DNA of 64,000 nucleotides from Hordeum vulgare subsp. vulgare (lineage: Eukaryota > Streptophyta > Magnoliopsida > Poales > Poaceae), in NCBI RefSeq assembly GCF_904849725.1, contig NC_058523.1:109556189-109620188 (forward strand). Direction: 5' to 3'. This document shows, piece by piece, positions 21,962 to 35,694 of this stretch. The notes beneath the pieces are model-generated. The model made no database searches and was not told where the DNA came from. It worked only from the letters and a program-made list of their open reading frames with translations. Position numbers and translations under genes: made by a program. Within the stretch, counting starts at the first letter, position 1. Each line of letters begins with the position of its first letter.

Positions 21962-24365
21962 TTCTATGCGTAGATTCTATGCACGAGTATAACACAGAAG
22001 TTGTGGGCGCTGATTTTTTTCAATTGCTTGCCTTTACTAGTATTATCTTGATTCGGCGGCATCGTGGGATGAAGCGGCGCGGACTGACTTTACACGTACT
22101 CTTACATGAGAATGGTTCCACCGACAGACATGCACCAGTTGCATAAGGTGGCTAGCGGGTGCCTGTCTCTCCCACTTTAGTAAGATAGGATTCGATGAAG
22201 AGGGCCCTTATGAAGGGTAAATAGCATTGGCATATCAACGTTGTGGCTGTCATGTAGGTAAGAAACGTTCTTGCTAGAAACCCAAATCAGCCAGGTAAAA
22301 CTTGCAACAACAATTAGAGGACGTCTAACTTGTTTTTGCAGGGTATGCTATGTGATGTGATATGGCCAAAAGGATGTGATGTTGCATATGTGATGTATGA
22401 GATTGCTCATGTTCTTGTAATAGGATTCACGACTTGCATGTCGTTGAGTATGAAAACCGACAAGAGCCATAGGAGTTGTCTTAATTTATTGTATGAGATG
22501 CAACGCCATGTTGATTACTTTACTTTGTTGCTAAACGTTAGCTATAGTAGTAGAAGTAATAGATTGGCGTGACGACTTCACGGAGACACAATGATGGATA
22601 TCATGATGATGGAGATCATGGTGTCATGCCGGTGAAGATGATGATCATGGTGCCCCAAAGATGGTGATCAAAGGAGCAAGATGATAATGGCCATATCATG
22701 TCACTATTTGATTGCATGTGATGTTTATCATGTTTTACATCTTATTGCTTAGAACGACGGTAGCAAATATAATATGATCCCTCATGAAAATTTCGAGAAA
22801 GTATTCCCCTAAGTGTGCACCATTGCGAAGGATCGTTGTCTCGAAGCACCACGTGATGATCAGGTGTGATAGATTCTAACGTTTGCATACAACGGGTGTA
22901 AGCCAGTTTACACACGCAGAACACTAAGGTTGACTCGACGAGCCTATCATCTACAGACATGGCCTCGAATACAGGAGACCGAAAGGTCGAATAGGAGTCG
23001 TATGGTTGATATGATAAGCATGGAGATGCTCACCATTGATGACTAGTCCGTCTCACGTGATGATCGGACATGGGCTAGTCGACGTGGACCGTGTAACACT
23101 TGGATGACTAGAGGGATGTCGATCTAAGTGGGAGTTCATGAAATGAACTTAATTATCATGAACATAGTCAAATCGGTCTTTGCAAATTATTTTGTAACTT
23201 GCTATAGCTCTACGATATTTGATACGTTCCTAGAGAAAATATGGTTGAAAGATAGAAGTAGCAATTGTGCGGACTCGGTCCGTTAACTGAGGATTGTCCT
23301 CATTGCTAAACAGAAGGCTTATGTCCTTAATGCACCGCTCGGTGTGCTGAACCCCAAGCGTGATCTGTGGATGTTGCGAACATCTGACATACACCTTTTG
23401 ATAACTACATGATAGTTCAGTGCATATTGCTTGAATGACTTAGAATTAAGGCATTAAAGACGTTTGGAATGTTGCGTGACATACTGATGATCCAAGAGAT
23501 GAAATTGGGATTTCATGCTCGTGCCCTTGTTGAGAGGTATGAGACCTCCAAGAAGATTCTTTGTCTGCAAAGTAAAGGAGAAGAGCTCAATGGTTGAGCA
23601 TGCACTTAGATTGTCTGAGTACTACAATCGTTTGAATCGAGTGGGAGTTGATCTTCCAGATGAGACAGTGATAGTTCTCCAAAGTCACTGACACCAATTT
23701 ACTAAAGCTTCGTGATGAACTATAGCATATCAAGGATGGATATGATGATCCTTGAGCCATTCGCGATGTTTGACACCGCAGAAGTGGAAATTGAATAGGA
23801 GCATCAATTGTTGATGGTTTGTGAAACCGCTAGTTTCAAGAAGGGAAAGGGCATGATGGGATACTTCATTAAACGCAAACCAGTTGCTGCTATAGTGAAG
23901 AGACGCAAGGTTGAACCGAAACCCGAGGCTAAGTGCTTCTGTAATGAGGGGAACGGTCATTGAATAGGAACTACCCTAGACACTTTGTAGATACGAAGGA
24001 TGGCAAAATCAACAAGAAGAATATTGGATATACATGATATTGGTGTGTACTTTACTAGTACTCCTAGTAGCACCAGGGTATTAGATACCGGTTCAATTGC
24101 TAAGTGTTAGCAACTCAAAATGAAAGCCACAGATTAAACTGAGACTAGCGAAAGGCGAGGTGACGATGTGTGTTGGAAGTGTTTCTACGGTTGATATGAT
24201 CAAACATCGCACGCTCCCTCTACCATGGAGATTAGTGTTAAACCTAAATAATTGTTATTTGGTGTTTGCGTTGAGCATATATATGATTGGATTATGTTAA
24301 TGGCAAATACGATTATTCATCTAAAGAGAATAATGGGTATTCTGTTTACTTCAATGATACCTTCA
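21962..24365 (+). pseudogene. gag-pol: Outer Angela leader, gag and protease, heavily interrupted
   Basis: The first 1.2 kb or so is untranslated leader. A gag-like segment is visible at about 23480-23700 (GFHARALVERYETSKKILC). A decayed zinc-knuckle region is at about 23930-23990. The protease motif VLDTGS is at about 24080-24100, and the start of the GAG-pre-integrase block (VLNLNN-like) is at about 24235-24360. Stops and frame changes occur every few dozen codons. It ends exactly at the nested insertion, the last five bases (cttca) being its target site, and continues at 32985. Confidence 0.78.
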
Positions 24366-26183
24366 TGTTGGGGAACGTCGCATGGGAAACAAATTTTTTC
24401 CTACGCGCACGAAGACCTATCATGGTGATGTCCATCTACGAGAGGGGATGAGTGATCTACGTACCCTTGTAGATCATACAGCAGAAGCGTTAGTGAACGC
24501 GGTTGATGTAGTGGAACGTCCTCACGTCCCTCGATCCGCCCCGCGAACAATCCCGCGATCAGTCCCACGATCTAGTACCGAACGGACGGCACCTCCGCGT
24601 TCAGCACACGTACAACTCGACGATGATCTCGGCCTTCTTGATCCAGCAAGAGAGAAGGAGAGGTAGAAGAGTTCTCCGGCAGCGTGACGGCGCTCCGGAG
24701 GTTGGTGATGACCTTGTCTCAGCAGGGCTCCGCCCGAGATCCGCAGAAACGCGATCTAGAGGAAAAACCGTGGAGGTATGTGGTCGGGCTGCCGTGGGAA
24801 AGTCGTCTCAAATCAGCCCTAAAACCTCCGTATATATAGGTGGGAGGGAGGGGACCTTGCCTTGGGGCTCAAGGAGCCCCAAGGGGGTCGGCCGAGTCCA
24901 AGGGGGGAGGACTCCCCCCCCCAAACCGAGTTGGACTTGGTTTGGTGGGAGGGAGTCCCCCTTCCTTCCCACCTCCTCCTCTTTTTTTTTCTTTTCTCTT
25001 GATTTTCTCTTCTTGGCGCATAGAGCCCTTTTGGGCTGTCCCACCAGCCCACTAAGGGCTGGTGTGCCACCCTCAAGGCCTATGGGCTTCCCCGGGGTGG
25101 GTTGCCCCCCCGGTGAACTCCCGGAACCCATTCGTCATTCCCGGTACATTCCCGGTAACTCCGAAAACCTTCCGGTAATCAAATGAGGTCATCCTATATA
25201 TCAGTCTTCGTTTCCGGACTATTCCGGAAACCCTCGTGATGTCCATGATCTCATCCGGGACTCCGAACAACATTCAGTAACCAACCATATAACTCAAATA
25301 CGCATAAAACAACGTCGAACCTTAAGTGTGCAGACCCTGCGGGTTCGAGAACTATATAGACATGACCCGAGAGACTCCTCGGTCAATATCCAATAGCGGG
25401 ACCTGGATGCCCATATTGGATCCTACATATTCTACGAAGATCTTATCGTTTGAACCTCAGTGCCAAGGACTCATATAATCCCGTATGTCATTCCCTTTGT
25501 CCTTCGGTATGTTACTTGCCCGAGATTCGATCGTCAGTATCCGCATACCTATTTCAATCTAGTTTACCGGCAAGTATCTTTACTCGTTCCGTAATACAAG
25601 ATCCCGCAACTTGCACTAAGTCACATTGCTTGCAAGGCTTGTGTGTGATGTTGTATTACCGAGTGGGCCCCGAGATACCTCTCCGTCACACGGAGTGACA
25701 AATCCCAGTCTCGATCCATACTAACTCAACGAACACCTTCGGAGATACCTGTAGAGCATCTTTATAGTCACCCAGTTACGTTGCGACGTTTGATACACAC
25801 AAAGCATTCCTCCGGTGTCCGTGAGTTATATGATCTCATGGTCATAGGAACAAATACTTGACACGCAGAAAACAGTAGCAACAAAATGACACGATCAACA
25901 TGCTACGTCTATTAGTTTGGGTCTAGTCCATCACATGATTCTCCTAATGATGTGATCCCGTTATCAAGTGACAACACTTGCCTATGGCCAGGAAACCTTG
26001 ACCATCTTTGATCAACGAGCTAGTCAACTAGAGACTTACTAGGGACAGTGTTTTGTCTATGTATCCACACAAGTATTGTGTTTCCAATCAATACAATTAT
26101 AGCATGGATAATAAACGATTATCTTGAACTAAGAAATATAATAATAACTAATTTATTATTGCCTCTAGGGCATATTTCCAATG
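24366..26183 (-). repeat. Inner Angela 3' LTR (element orientation)
   Basis: 1818 bp, about 98.5% identical by eye to 31165-32979. The internal-side terminal dinucleotide is altered (TG to CA on the minus strand). Since this end is not at a target site, the change probably arose after insertion. Confidence 0.95.
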
Positions 26184-26194
26184 GTCTCCCACTT
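26184..26194 (-). other. Polypurine tract of inner Angela
   Basis: The minus strand reads aagtgggagac directly before the LTR. The adjacent LTR terminus is mutated: it starts CA instead of TG (plus strand ends ccaatg instead of ccaaca). Confidence 0.8.
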
Positions 26195-26198
26195 GCAC

Positions 26199-29100
26199 TA
26201 GAGTCAATAATCTAGTTCACATCACCATGTGATTTCAACGAATCCAACACCCATATAGTTATGGGGTCTGATCACGTCTTGCTCGTGAGAGAGGTTTTAG
26301 TTAACGGTTCTGAAACTTTCAGATCCGTGCATTCTTTACAAATCTTTATGTCATCTTATAGATGCTGCTACTACGTGCTATTCGGAAATGCTCCAAATAT
26401 CTACTCTACTATATGAATCCGTTTCACTACTCATAGTTATTCGGATTAGTGTCAAAGCTTGCATCGACGTAACCCTTTACGACGAACTCTTTAACCACCT
26501 CCATAATCGAGAAAAATTCCTTAGTCCATTTGTTACTAAGGATAAATTTTGACCGCTGCTAGTGATTCAATTATGGATCACTCTCTGTACCTCTCAACAG
26601 ACTTTGAGTCAAGGCACACATCAGGTGCGGTACACAGCATGGCATACTTTAGATTCTACGGCTAAGGCATAGAAGACGACCTTCGTCTATTCTCTTTATT
26701 CTGCTGTGGTCGGGTTTTGAGTCTTACTCAAATTCACACCTTACAACGCAACCAAGAACTCCTTCTTTACTGATCTATTTTGAACTCCTTCAAAAACTTG
26801 TCAAGGCATGCATCTTGTTGAAACTTCTATTAAGCGCTTTCGATCTATCTCCATAGATCTTTGATGCTCAACGTTCAAGTAGCGCAGTCTAGGTATTCCT
26901 TTGAAAAACTCCTTTCAAACAACCTTGTATGCTTTACAGAAATTCTACATTACTTCTGATCCACAATATGTCAACCACATATACTTATCAGAAATTCTAT
27001 AGTGCTCCCACTCACTTCTTTGGAAATACAAGTTTCTCATAAACCTTGTACAAACCCAAAATCTTTGATCATCTCATCAAAGTATATATATTCCAACTCC
27101 GAGATGCTTGCACCAGTCCATTGAAGGATCGCTGGAGCTTGCATACTTGCTAGTATCTTTAGGATCGACAAAACCTCCTGGTTGTATCACATACAGTGTT
27201 TGCTCAAGGAAACCGTTGAGGAAACAATGTTTTGACATCCTACGTGCAATATTTCATAAATAATGCATCAACAACTAACATAATTCTAACAGACCTTTAG
27301 CATCGCTACGAGCGAGAAAGTCTCATCATAGTCAACTGTTTGATCTTGTCGAAAACATCTTTGCGACAAGTCGAGCTTTTCTTAATAGTGACTTATCACA
27401 ATCATCGTCTGGTTTCCTTTAATGATCCATTTTACTTAATAGTCCTATGACCATTAAGTTATTCTTCCAAAGTCTACACTTTGTTTTCATCCATGGATCC
27501 TCTCTCGGATTTCATGGCTTCCAGCCATTTGTCGGAATCTGGGCCCACCATCGCTTTCTCCATAACTCGTAGGTTCACTGTTTCTCAACAACATGACCTC
27601 CAAGACAGGGCTACCGTACTACTCTGCAGCAGTACGCGACCTTGTCGACCTACGAGGTTTGTAGTAACTTGATTCGAAGCTCAATGATCACCGTCATCAG
27701 CTTCCACTTCAATTGGTGTAGGCGCCACAGGAACAACTTCCTGCGCCCTGCTACACACTGGTTGAAGTGATGGTTCAATAACCTCATCAAGTTCTACTAC
27801 CCTCCCACTCAATTCTTTCGAGAGAAACCTTTCCTCGAGAAAGGATCCGTTTCTAGAAACAAACACTTTGCTTTCGGATCTGAGATAGGAGATGTACCCA
27901 ACTGTTTTGGATACCCTATGAAGAAGCATTTATCCGCTTTGGGTTCGAGCTTATCAGACTGAAACTTTTTCACATAAGTGTCGAAACCCCAAACTTTCAA
28001 GAAACGACAGTTTAGATTTCTCTAAACCTCAGTCTATACTGTGTCATCTCAACAGAAATATGCGGTGCCCTATTTAATGTGAGTGCGGTTGTCTCTAATG
28101 CATAACCCATAAACGATAGTGGTAATTCGATAAGAGACATCATAGTATGCACCATACCAAATAGTGCATGGCTATGACGTTCAGACACATCATCACACTA
28201 TGATGTTCCAGGTGGCATGAACTGCGAAACAATTTCCACATTGTCTTAACTGCGTACCAAAACTCGTAACTCAGATATTCATTTCTATGATCATATCGTA
28301 GACAGTTTATCCTCTTGTTACGACGAACTTCACTCTGAAACGGATTTGAACTTTTCAACATTTCAGACTTGTGATTCATTAAGTAAATACTCCTGTATCT
28401 ACTCAAATCGTCAGTGAAGTAAGAACATAATGATATCCACTGCGTGCCTCGGTACCCATTGGACTGCATACATAAAAATGTATCACTTCCAACAAGTTAC
28501 TATCTTATTTCATCTCAATGAAAACAAGGCCTTGCTCATGTCGTATGGTTTGCATGTCACTAGTGATTCGAAATCAGGTGAGTACAAAGATCCATCAGCA
28601 TGGAGCCTCTTCATGCAATTTATACTAACATGACTCAAGCGGCAGTGCCACAAGTAAGTGGTACTATCATCATCAACTCGTATCTTTTTGGCACCAATAT
28701 CATGAACATGTGTAACACTACGATCGAGATTCAATAAACCATTGAAGGTGATTATTCAAGCAAATAGAGTAACCATTATTCTCTTTAAATGAATAATCGT
28801 ATTGCAATAAACACGATCCAATCATGTTCATGCTTAACGCAAGCACCAAATAACGATTATTTAGGTTTAACACCAATCCCGATGGTAGAGGGAGCGTGCG
28901 ACGTTTGATCATATCAATCCTTGGAAACACTTCCAACACGTATCGTCACCTCGCCTTTAGCTAGTCTCCATTTATGCCGTAGCTTTCATTTCGTGTTACT
29001 AATCACTTAGCAACCGAACCGGTATCCAACACCCTTATGCTACTAGGAGTACTAGTAAAGTACACATCAACATCATGTATATCAAATTTACTTCTTTCGA

Positions 29101-31146
29101 CTTTTGCCACCCCACTTATCTACCAAGTATCTAGAGTTGCTCCGCCTTAGTGACTGTTCCCCTCATTATAGAAGCACTTAGTCTCGGGTTTGGGTTTAAT
29201 CTTGGGTCTCTTCATTAGCGCAACAACTGTTTTGCCGTTTCATGAAGTATCCCTTCCAGCCCTCGCCTTTCTTGAAACTTAGTGGTTTTACTAACCATCA
29301 ACTATTGATGCTCCTTCTTGATTTCTACTTTCGCAGTGTCAAACATCGCGAATCGCTCAAGGATCATTGTATCTATCCTTGATATGTTATAGTTCATCAC
29401 GAAGCTCTCACAGCTTGGTGGCAGTGACTTTGGAGAACTATCACTATCTTATCTGGAAGATTAACTCCCACTTGATTCAAGTGATTGTCGTACTCAGATA
29501 ATCTGAGCACACGCTCAACGATTGAGCCTTTCTCCTTTACTTTGTGGACAAAGAATCTTGTCGGAGGTCTTGTACCTCTCAACAAGGGCACAAGCATGAA
29601 ATCACAATTTCATCTCTTTAGAACATCACTTATGTTCCGCGACGTTTCAAAACGTTTTCGGTGCCTTGCTTCTAAGCCATTAAGTATTTTGCACTGAACT
29701 ATCGTGTAGTCATCAGAAACGTATATGTCGGATGTTCACAGCATCCACAGATGACGCTCGAGGTGCAGCACACCGAGTGGTGCATTAAGGACATAAGCCT
29801 TCTGCGCAGCAACGAGGACAATCCTCGGTTTTACAGCCTTAGTCTGCAAAGTTTGCTACTATCAATTTTCAACCAAATTTTCTCTAGGAACATATAAAAA
29901 CAGTAGAGCTATAGCGCAAGCTACATCGTAATTCACAAAGACCATTAGACTATGTTCATGACAATTAGTTCAATTAATCATATTACTTAAGAACTCCCAC
30001 TCAAAAAGTACATCTCTCTAGTCATTTGAGTGGTACATGATCCAAATCCACTATCTCAAGTCCGATCATCACGTGAGTCGAGAATAGTTTCAGTGGTAAG
30101 CATCTCTATGCTAATCATATCAACTATATGATTCATGCTCGACCTTTCGGTCTCATGTGTTCCGAGGCCATGTCTGCACATGCTAGGCTCGTCAAGCTTA
30201 ACCCGAGTGTTCCGCGTGCGCAACTGTTTTGCACCCGTTGTATGTGAACGTTGAGTCTATCACACCCGATCATCACGTGGTGTCTCGAAACGACGAACTG
30301 TAGCAACGGTGCACAGTCGGGGAGAACACAATTTCGTCTTGAAATTTTTAGTGAGAGATCACCTCATAATGCTACCGTCGTTCTAAGCAAGATAAGGTGC
30401 ATAAAAGGATTAACATCACATGCCATTCATAAGTGACATGATATGGCCATCATCACGTGCTTCTTGATCTTCATCACCAAAGCACCGGCACGATCTTCTT
30501 GTCACCGGTGCCACGCCATGATCTCCATCAACGTGTTGCCATCGGGGTTGTCGTGCTACTCATGCTATTACTACTAAAGCTACGTCCTAGCAAAATAGTA
30601 AACGCATCTGCAAGCACAAACGTTAGTATAAAGACAACCCTATGGCTCCTGCCGGTTGCCGTACCATCGACGTGCAAGTCGATATTTCTATTTCAACATG
30701 ATCATCTCATACATCCAATATATCACATCACATCGTTGGCCATATCACATCACAAGCATACCCTGCAAAAACAAGTTAGACGTCCTCTAATTTTGTTGTT
30801 GCATGTTTTACGTGGTGACCATGGGTATCTAGTAGGATCGCATCTTACTTACGCAAATACCACAACGGAGATATATGAGTTGCTATTTAACCTCATCCAA
30901 GGACCTCCTCGGTCAAGTCCGATTCAACTAAAGTTGGAGAAACCGACACTTGCCAGTCATCTTTGAGCAACGGAGTTACTCGTAACGATGAAACCAGTCT
31001 CTCGTAAGCGTACGAGTAATGTCGGTCCAAGCCGCTTCAATCCAACAATACCGCGGAATCAAGAAAAGACTAAGGAGGGCAGCAAAACGCACATCACTGC
31101 CCACAAAAACTTTTGTGTTCTACTCGAGAAGACATCTACGCATGAA
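26199..31146 (-). pseudogene. gag-pol: Inner Angela gag-pol, heavily interrupted
   Basis: Reading the minus strand: leader (about 30400-31146); gag fragment with the ...LLRGTRPPTRFF... frame at 29397-29597; protease LDTGS near 29010-29035; GAG-pre-integrase at 28718-28939 (NLNNRYLVLALS); integrase at 28140-28700 (WISLCSYFTDDLSRYRS, LRYDHRNEYLSYEFW); integrase C-terminal block at 27809-28000; RT at about 26900-27250 with YVVD in place of YVDD (26970-26981); decayed RNase H to about 26250. The longest open stretch is 109 codons. The amount of damage is far more than the LTR divergence would produce after insertion. Confidence 0.82.
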
Positions 31147-31163
31147 CCTAGCTCATGATACCA
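31147..31163 (-). other. Primer binding site with one extra base
   Basis: The minus strand reads TGGTATCATGAGCTAGG, one base from the LTR end. Compared with TGGTATCAGAGC it has one inserted base after position 8. Confidence 0.8.
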
Positions 31164-31164
31164 C

Positions 31165-32979
31165 TGTTGGGGAACGTCGCATGGGAAACAAAATTTTTCC
31201 TACGCGCACGAAGACCTATCATGGTGATGTCCATCTACGAGAGGGGATGAGTGATCTACGTACCCTTGTAGATCGTACAGCAGAAGCGTTAGTGAACGCG
31301 GTTGATGTAGTGGAACGTCCTCACGTCCCTCGATCCGCCCCGCGAACAATCCCGCGATCAGTCCCACGATCTAGTACCGAACGGACGGCACCTCCGCGTT
31401 CAGCACACGTACAGCTCGACGATGATCTCGGCCTTCTTGATCCAGCAAGAGAGACAGAGAGGTAGAAGAGTTCTCCGGCAGCGTGACGGCGCTCCGGAGG
31501 TTGGTGATGACCTTGTCTCAGCAGGGCTCCGCCCGAGCTCCGCAGAAACGCGATCTAGAGGAAAAACCGTGGAGGTATGTGGTCGGGCTGCCATGGGAAA
31601 GTCGTCTCAAATCAGCCCTAAAACCTCCGTATATATAGGTGGGAGGGAGGGGACCTTGCCTTGGGGCTCAAGGAGCCCCAAGGGGGTCGGCCGAGTCCAA
31701 GGGGGGAGGACTCCCCCCCCAAACCGAGTTGGACTTGGTTTGGTGGGAGGGAGTCCCCCTTCCTTCCCACCTCCTCCTCTTTTTTTTCTTTTCTCTTGAT
31801 TTTCTCTTCTTGGCGCATAGAGCCCTTTTGGGCTGTCCCACCAGCCCACTAAGGGCTGGTGTGCCACCCTCAAGGCCTATGGGCTTCCCCGGGGTGGGTT
31901 GCCCCCCGGTGAACTCCCGGAACCCATTCGTCATTCCCGGTACATTCTCGGTAACTCCGAAAACCTTCCGATAATCAAATGAGGTCATCCTATATATCAA
32001 TCTTCGTTTCCGGACTATTCCGGAAACCCTCGTGACATCCGTGATCTCATCCGGGACTCCGAACAACATTCGGTAACCAACCATATAACTCAAATACGCA
32101 TAAAACAACGTCGAACCTTAAGTGTGCAGACCCTGCGGGTTCGAGAACTATGTAGACATGACCCGAGAGACTCCTCGGTCAATATCCAATAGCAGGACCT
32201 GGATGCCCATATTGGATTCTACATATTCTACGAAGATCTTATCGTTTGAACCTCAGTGCCAAGGATTCATATAATCCCGTATGTCATTCCCTTTGTCCTT
32301 CGGTATGTTACTTGCCCGAGATTCGATCGTCAGTATCCGCATACCTATTTCAATCTCGTTTACCGGCAAGTCTCTTTACTCGTTCCGTAATACAAGATCC
32401 CGCAACTTACACTAAGTCACATTGCTTGCAAGGCTTGTGTGTGATGTTGTATTACCGAGTGGGCCCCGAGATACCTCTCCGTCACACGGAGTGACAAATC
32501 CCAGTCTCGATCCATACTAACTCAACGAACACCTTCGGAGATACCTGTAGAGCATCTTTATAGTCACCCAGTTACGTTGCGACGTTTGATACACACAAAG
32601 AATTCCTCCGGTGTCCGTGAGTTATATGATCTCATGGTCATAGGAACAAATACTTGACACACAGAAAACAGTAGCAACAAAATGACACGATCAACATGCT
32701 ACGTCTATTAGTTTGGGTCTAGTCCATCACATGATTCTCCTAATGATGTGATCCCGTTATCAAGTGAAAACACTTGCCTATGGCTAGGAAACCTTGACCA
32801 TCTTTGATCAACGAGCTAGTCAACTAGAGGCTTACTAGGGACAGTGTTTTGTCTATGTATCCACACAAGTATTGTGTTTCCAATCAATACAATTATAGCA
32901 TGGATAATAAACGATTATCTTGAACTAAGAAATATAATAATAACTAATTTATTATTGCCTCTAGGGCATATTTCCAACA
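31165..32979 (-). repeat. Inner Angela 5' LTR (element orientation)
   Basis: On the minus strand it starts tgttggaaatatgccctaga and ends cgttccccaaca, 1815 bp. It contains an open frame of about 94 codons near 31019-31465 (plus strand), also present in the other LTR; it has no recognised domain and is a by-product of LTR sequence. Confidence 0.95.
31630..31638 (-). promoter_or_regulatory. LTR promoter TATA box
   Basis: The minus strand reads cctatatatacggagg, the same position as the TATA box in other Angela LTRs. The copy in the other LTR is at 24830-24840. Function is inferred. Confidence 0.6.
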
Positions 32980-32984
32980 CTTCA

Positions 32985-35681
32985 ATAGTCTTGCACCTAG
33001 AATGAATGGTTTATTGAATCTCGATCGTAGTGATAGACATGTTCATAATATTGTTGCCAAAAGATACAAAGTAGTAATGGTAGTACCACTTACTTGTGGC
33101 ACTGCTGCTTGAGTCATATTGGTATAAAATGCATGAATAAGCTCCATGCTGATGGATCTTTGTACTCACTCATTTTTTGAAACGTTTGAGACATGCAAAC
33201 CATGCCTGTTGATATAAACGCATGAAGAAACTCCATGCAGATGGATCGTTTGACTCACTTGATTTTTGAATCACTTGAGAGATGCAAATCGTACCACATG
33301 GGCAAGATGATTGAAGACCTTTTTTTCCAGTGAGATGGAACAAGAATGTAACTTGTTGGAAGTAATACATTTTGATGTGTGCAGTATGATGAGTACCGAG
33401 GCACGCAGTGGATATCATTATGTTCATACTTCATAAATGATTTGAGTAGATACTAGTGCATTTACTTGATGAAACACATGTCTGAATTATTGAAAAAGGT
33501 TCAAGTAATTTCAGAGTGAAGTTGAAGATCATCGTGACAAGAGGATAATATGTCTATGATGTGATCATGGAGGTAATCATATATATCTGAGTCACGAGTT
33601 TGGTAAATGTTTAAGACAAGGTGAAAATTGTTTCACGTGAAAAATGTTTCACAACTCATGCCACCTGGAACACCATAGTCTGATGGTGTGTCCGTATGTC
33701 ATAATCGTGCACTATTAGATGTAGTGCATACTATGATATTTCTTATCAAATTACCACTATCGTTTATGGGTTAGGCATTAGAGACAACCACATTCACTTT
33801 GAATAGGGCACCACTCAATTCCGTTGAGATGACACCATATGAACTATGGTTTAGAGAAACCTTAGCTGTCATTTCTTAAGAGTTTGGGGCTACGATGCTT
33901 ATGTGAAAGAGTTTCAGCCGGATAAGCTCGAACCCAAAAGCGGATAAATGCATCTTCATAGGACACCCAAAACAGTTGGGTATACCTCCTATCTCAGATC
34001 CGGAAGCAAAAGTGTTTGCTTCTGGAAACGGGTCCTTTCTCGAGGAAAGGTTTCTCTCGAAAGAGTTGAGTGGGAGTATGCTGGATACTTGATGAGGTTA
34101 TTGAACCATCACTTCAACCAGTGTGTGGCAGGGCGCATGAAGTTGTTCCTGTGGCGCCTACACCAATTGAAGTGGAAGCTCATGATGGTGATCATGAAGT
34201 TTCAGAGCAAGTCACTGCCAAAACCCTCGTAGGCGGACAAGGATGCGTACTACTACAGAGTGGTATGACAAACCAATCTTAGAGGTCATGTTGTTGGACA
34301 ACAATGAACCTACGGGATATGGAGAAGCGATGGTGGGCCTGGATTGTGACAAATGGGTGTAAGCCATGAAATCCGAGAGAGGATCCATGTATGAAAAACA
34401 AAGTATAGACTTTGGAGGAACCACTTGATGGTCATAAGACTATTAACTATGAATGGATCTTTAAAAGGAAGACAAACGATGATGGTGAAATGTTAACATT
34501 AAGAAAGCTCGACTTGTCGCAAAGGTGTTTTCGACAAAGTTCAAAGAGTTGACTGCGATGAGACTTTCTCACTCGTAGCGATAATGACAGTCTGTTGGAA
34601 TTATGTTAGCAGTTGCTGCATCATTTATGAAACCTTGTAGATAGGATGTCAAAATATCGTTTCCTCGACGGTTTCCTTGAGGAAAGGTTGTATGTGATAC
34701 AACTAGAATATTTTGTCGATCCTAAAGGGTGCTAACAAGTATGCAAAGCTCCAGCGATCCTTCTATGGACTGGAGCAAGCATCTCGAAGTTGCAATATAA
34801 ACTTTGATGAGGTGATCAGAGTTTTTGGTTTTATAAAGTTTATGAGAAACTTGTATTTCCAAAGAAGTGAGTGGGAGCACTATAGAATTTCTGATGAATA
34901 TATGTGGTTGACATATTGTTGATCGGAAATAATATAGAATTTTTGGAAAGCATAAAGGGTTGTTTGAAAGGAGTTTTTCAAGGAAAACCTGGATTAAGTT
35001 ACTTGAACATTGAGCATCAAGATCTACGGAGATAGATCAAAGTGCTTAATGGAACTTTCAACAAAATGCATGCCTTGACAAGTTTTTGGAAGTGTTCAAA
35101 ATAGATCAGCAAAAAGGAGTTCTTGGCTATGTTATAAGCTGTGAATTTTGAGTAAGACTAAAAAACCCGACCACGACAGAAGAAAGAGAAAGGACGAATG
35201 TCGTCCCCTATGCATCAGCCGTAGGCTCTACAAGTATGCTATGCTATGTACTTCACCAAAAGCATGCCTTGCCACGAGTCAGTTGTGGGGTACAAGAGTG
35301 ATCCAGGCATGGATCACTGGACAGCGGTCAAAGTTATCCTTAGTAGCTAATGGACTATGGAATTTTTCTCAATTATGGAGGTGATTAAAGAGTTCGTCGT
35401 AAAGGAGTTACGTCGATGCAAGCTTTGTCACTGATCCGGAGGACTATGAGTAGTAAACCGGATTCGTATAGTGGAGCAATCATTTGGAATGGTTCCAGAT
35501 GGGGCGTAGTACCATCTATAGGATGACGTATAGATTTGTAAAGCTCACACGGATCTGAAAGGTTCAGACCCGTTGACTATAAACGTCACTCACAAGCAAG
35601 ACATGATCGAACCCCAAAACTCTATGTGTGTTGAATTCATTGCAATCACACAGTGATGTGAACTAGATTATTGACTCTAAT
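32985..35681 (+). pseudogene. pol: Outer Angela integrase, RT and RNase H, heavily interrupted
   Basis: It continues from 24365. The GAG-pre-integrase remnant (KLHADGSLY) is near 33130-33170. An integrase segment (YRGTQWISLCSYFINDLSRY) lies near 33390-33450 and the integrase C-terminal block (SDKCIFIGHPKQLG) near 33940-34000. RT (KLQRSFYGLEQASRS) is at about 34745-34790, and the catalytic motif at 34901-34912 is in another frame and reads YVVD instead of YVDD. RNase H is barely recognisable after 35140. No segment over about 95 codons is open. Confidence 0.8.
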
Positions 35682-35694
35682 ACAAGTGGGAGAC
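35682..35694 (+). other. Polypurine tract of outer Angela
   Basis: acaagtgggagac lies immediately before the 3' LTR. It is the usual plus-strand primer of BARE/Angela elements and fixes the LTR start. Confidence 0.85.

Larger units (their letters stand above)
24366..32979 (-). mobile_element. Inner Angela-type Copia element, minus strand
   Basis: LTRs are 24366-26183 and 31165-32979. The 5-bp target duplication CTTCA is 24361-24365 and 32980-32984. Length is 8614 bp. My hand count is roughly 28 substitutions between the LTRs (about 1.5%, excluding homopolymer indels), so it is younger than its host element. It is inserted head-to-head against the outer element in the GAG-pre-integrase region. 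The LTR is a different subfamily from the outer one: on the minus strand it ends in cgttccccaaca rather than gttacccaaca. The internal region is as broken as that of the older outer copy. Confidence 0.96.

Noticed and set aside
24382..25186. 94- and 187-codon open frames (also 31019-31799)
   Set aside because: They are duplicated because they lie in the two LTRs of the inner element. No start context or known domain.
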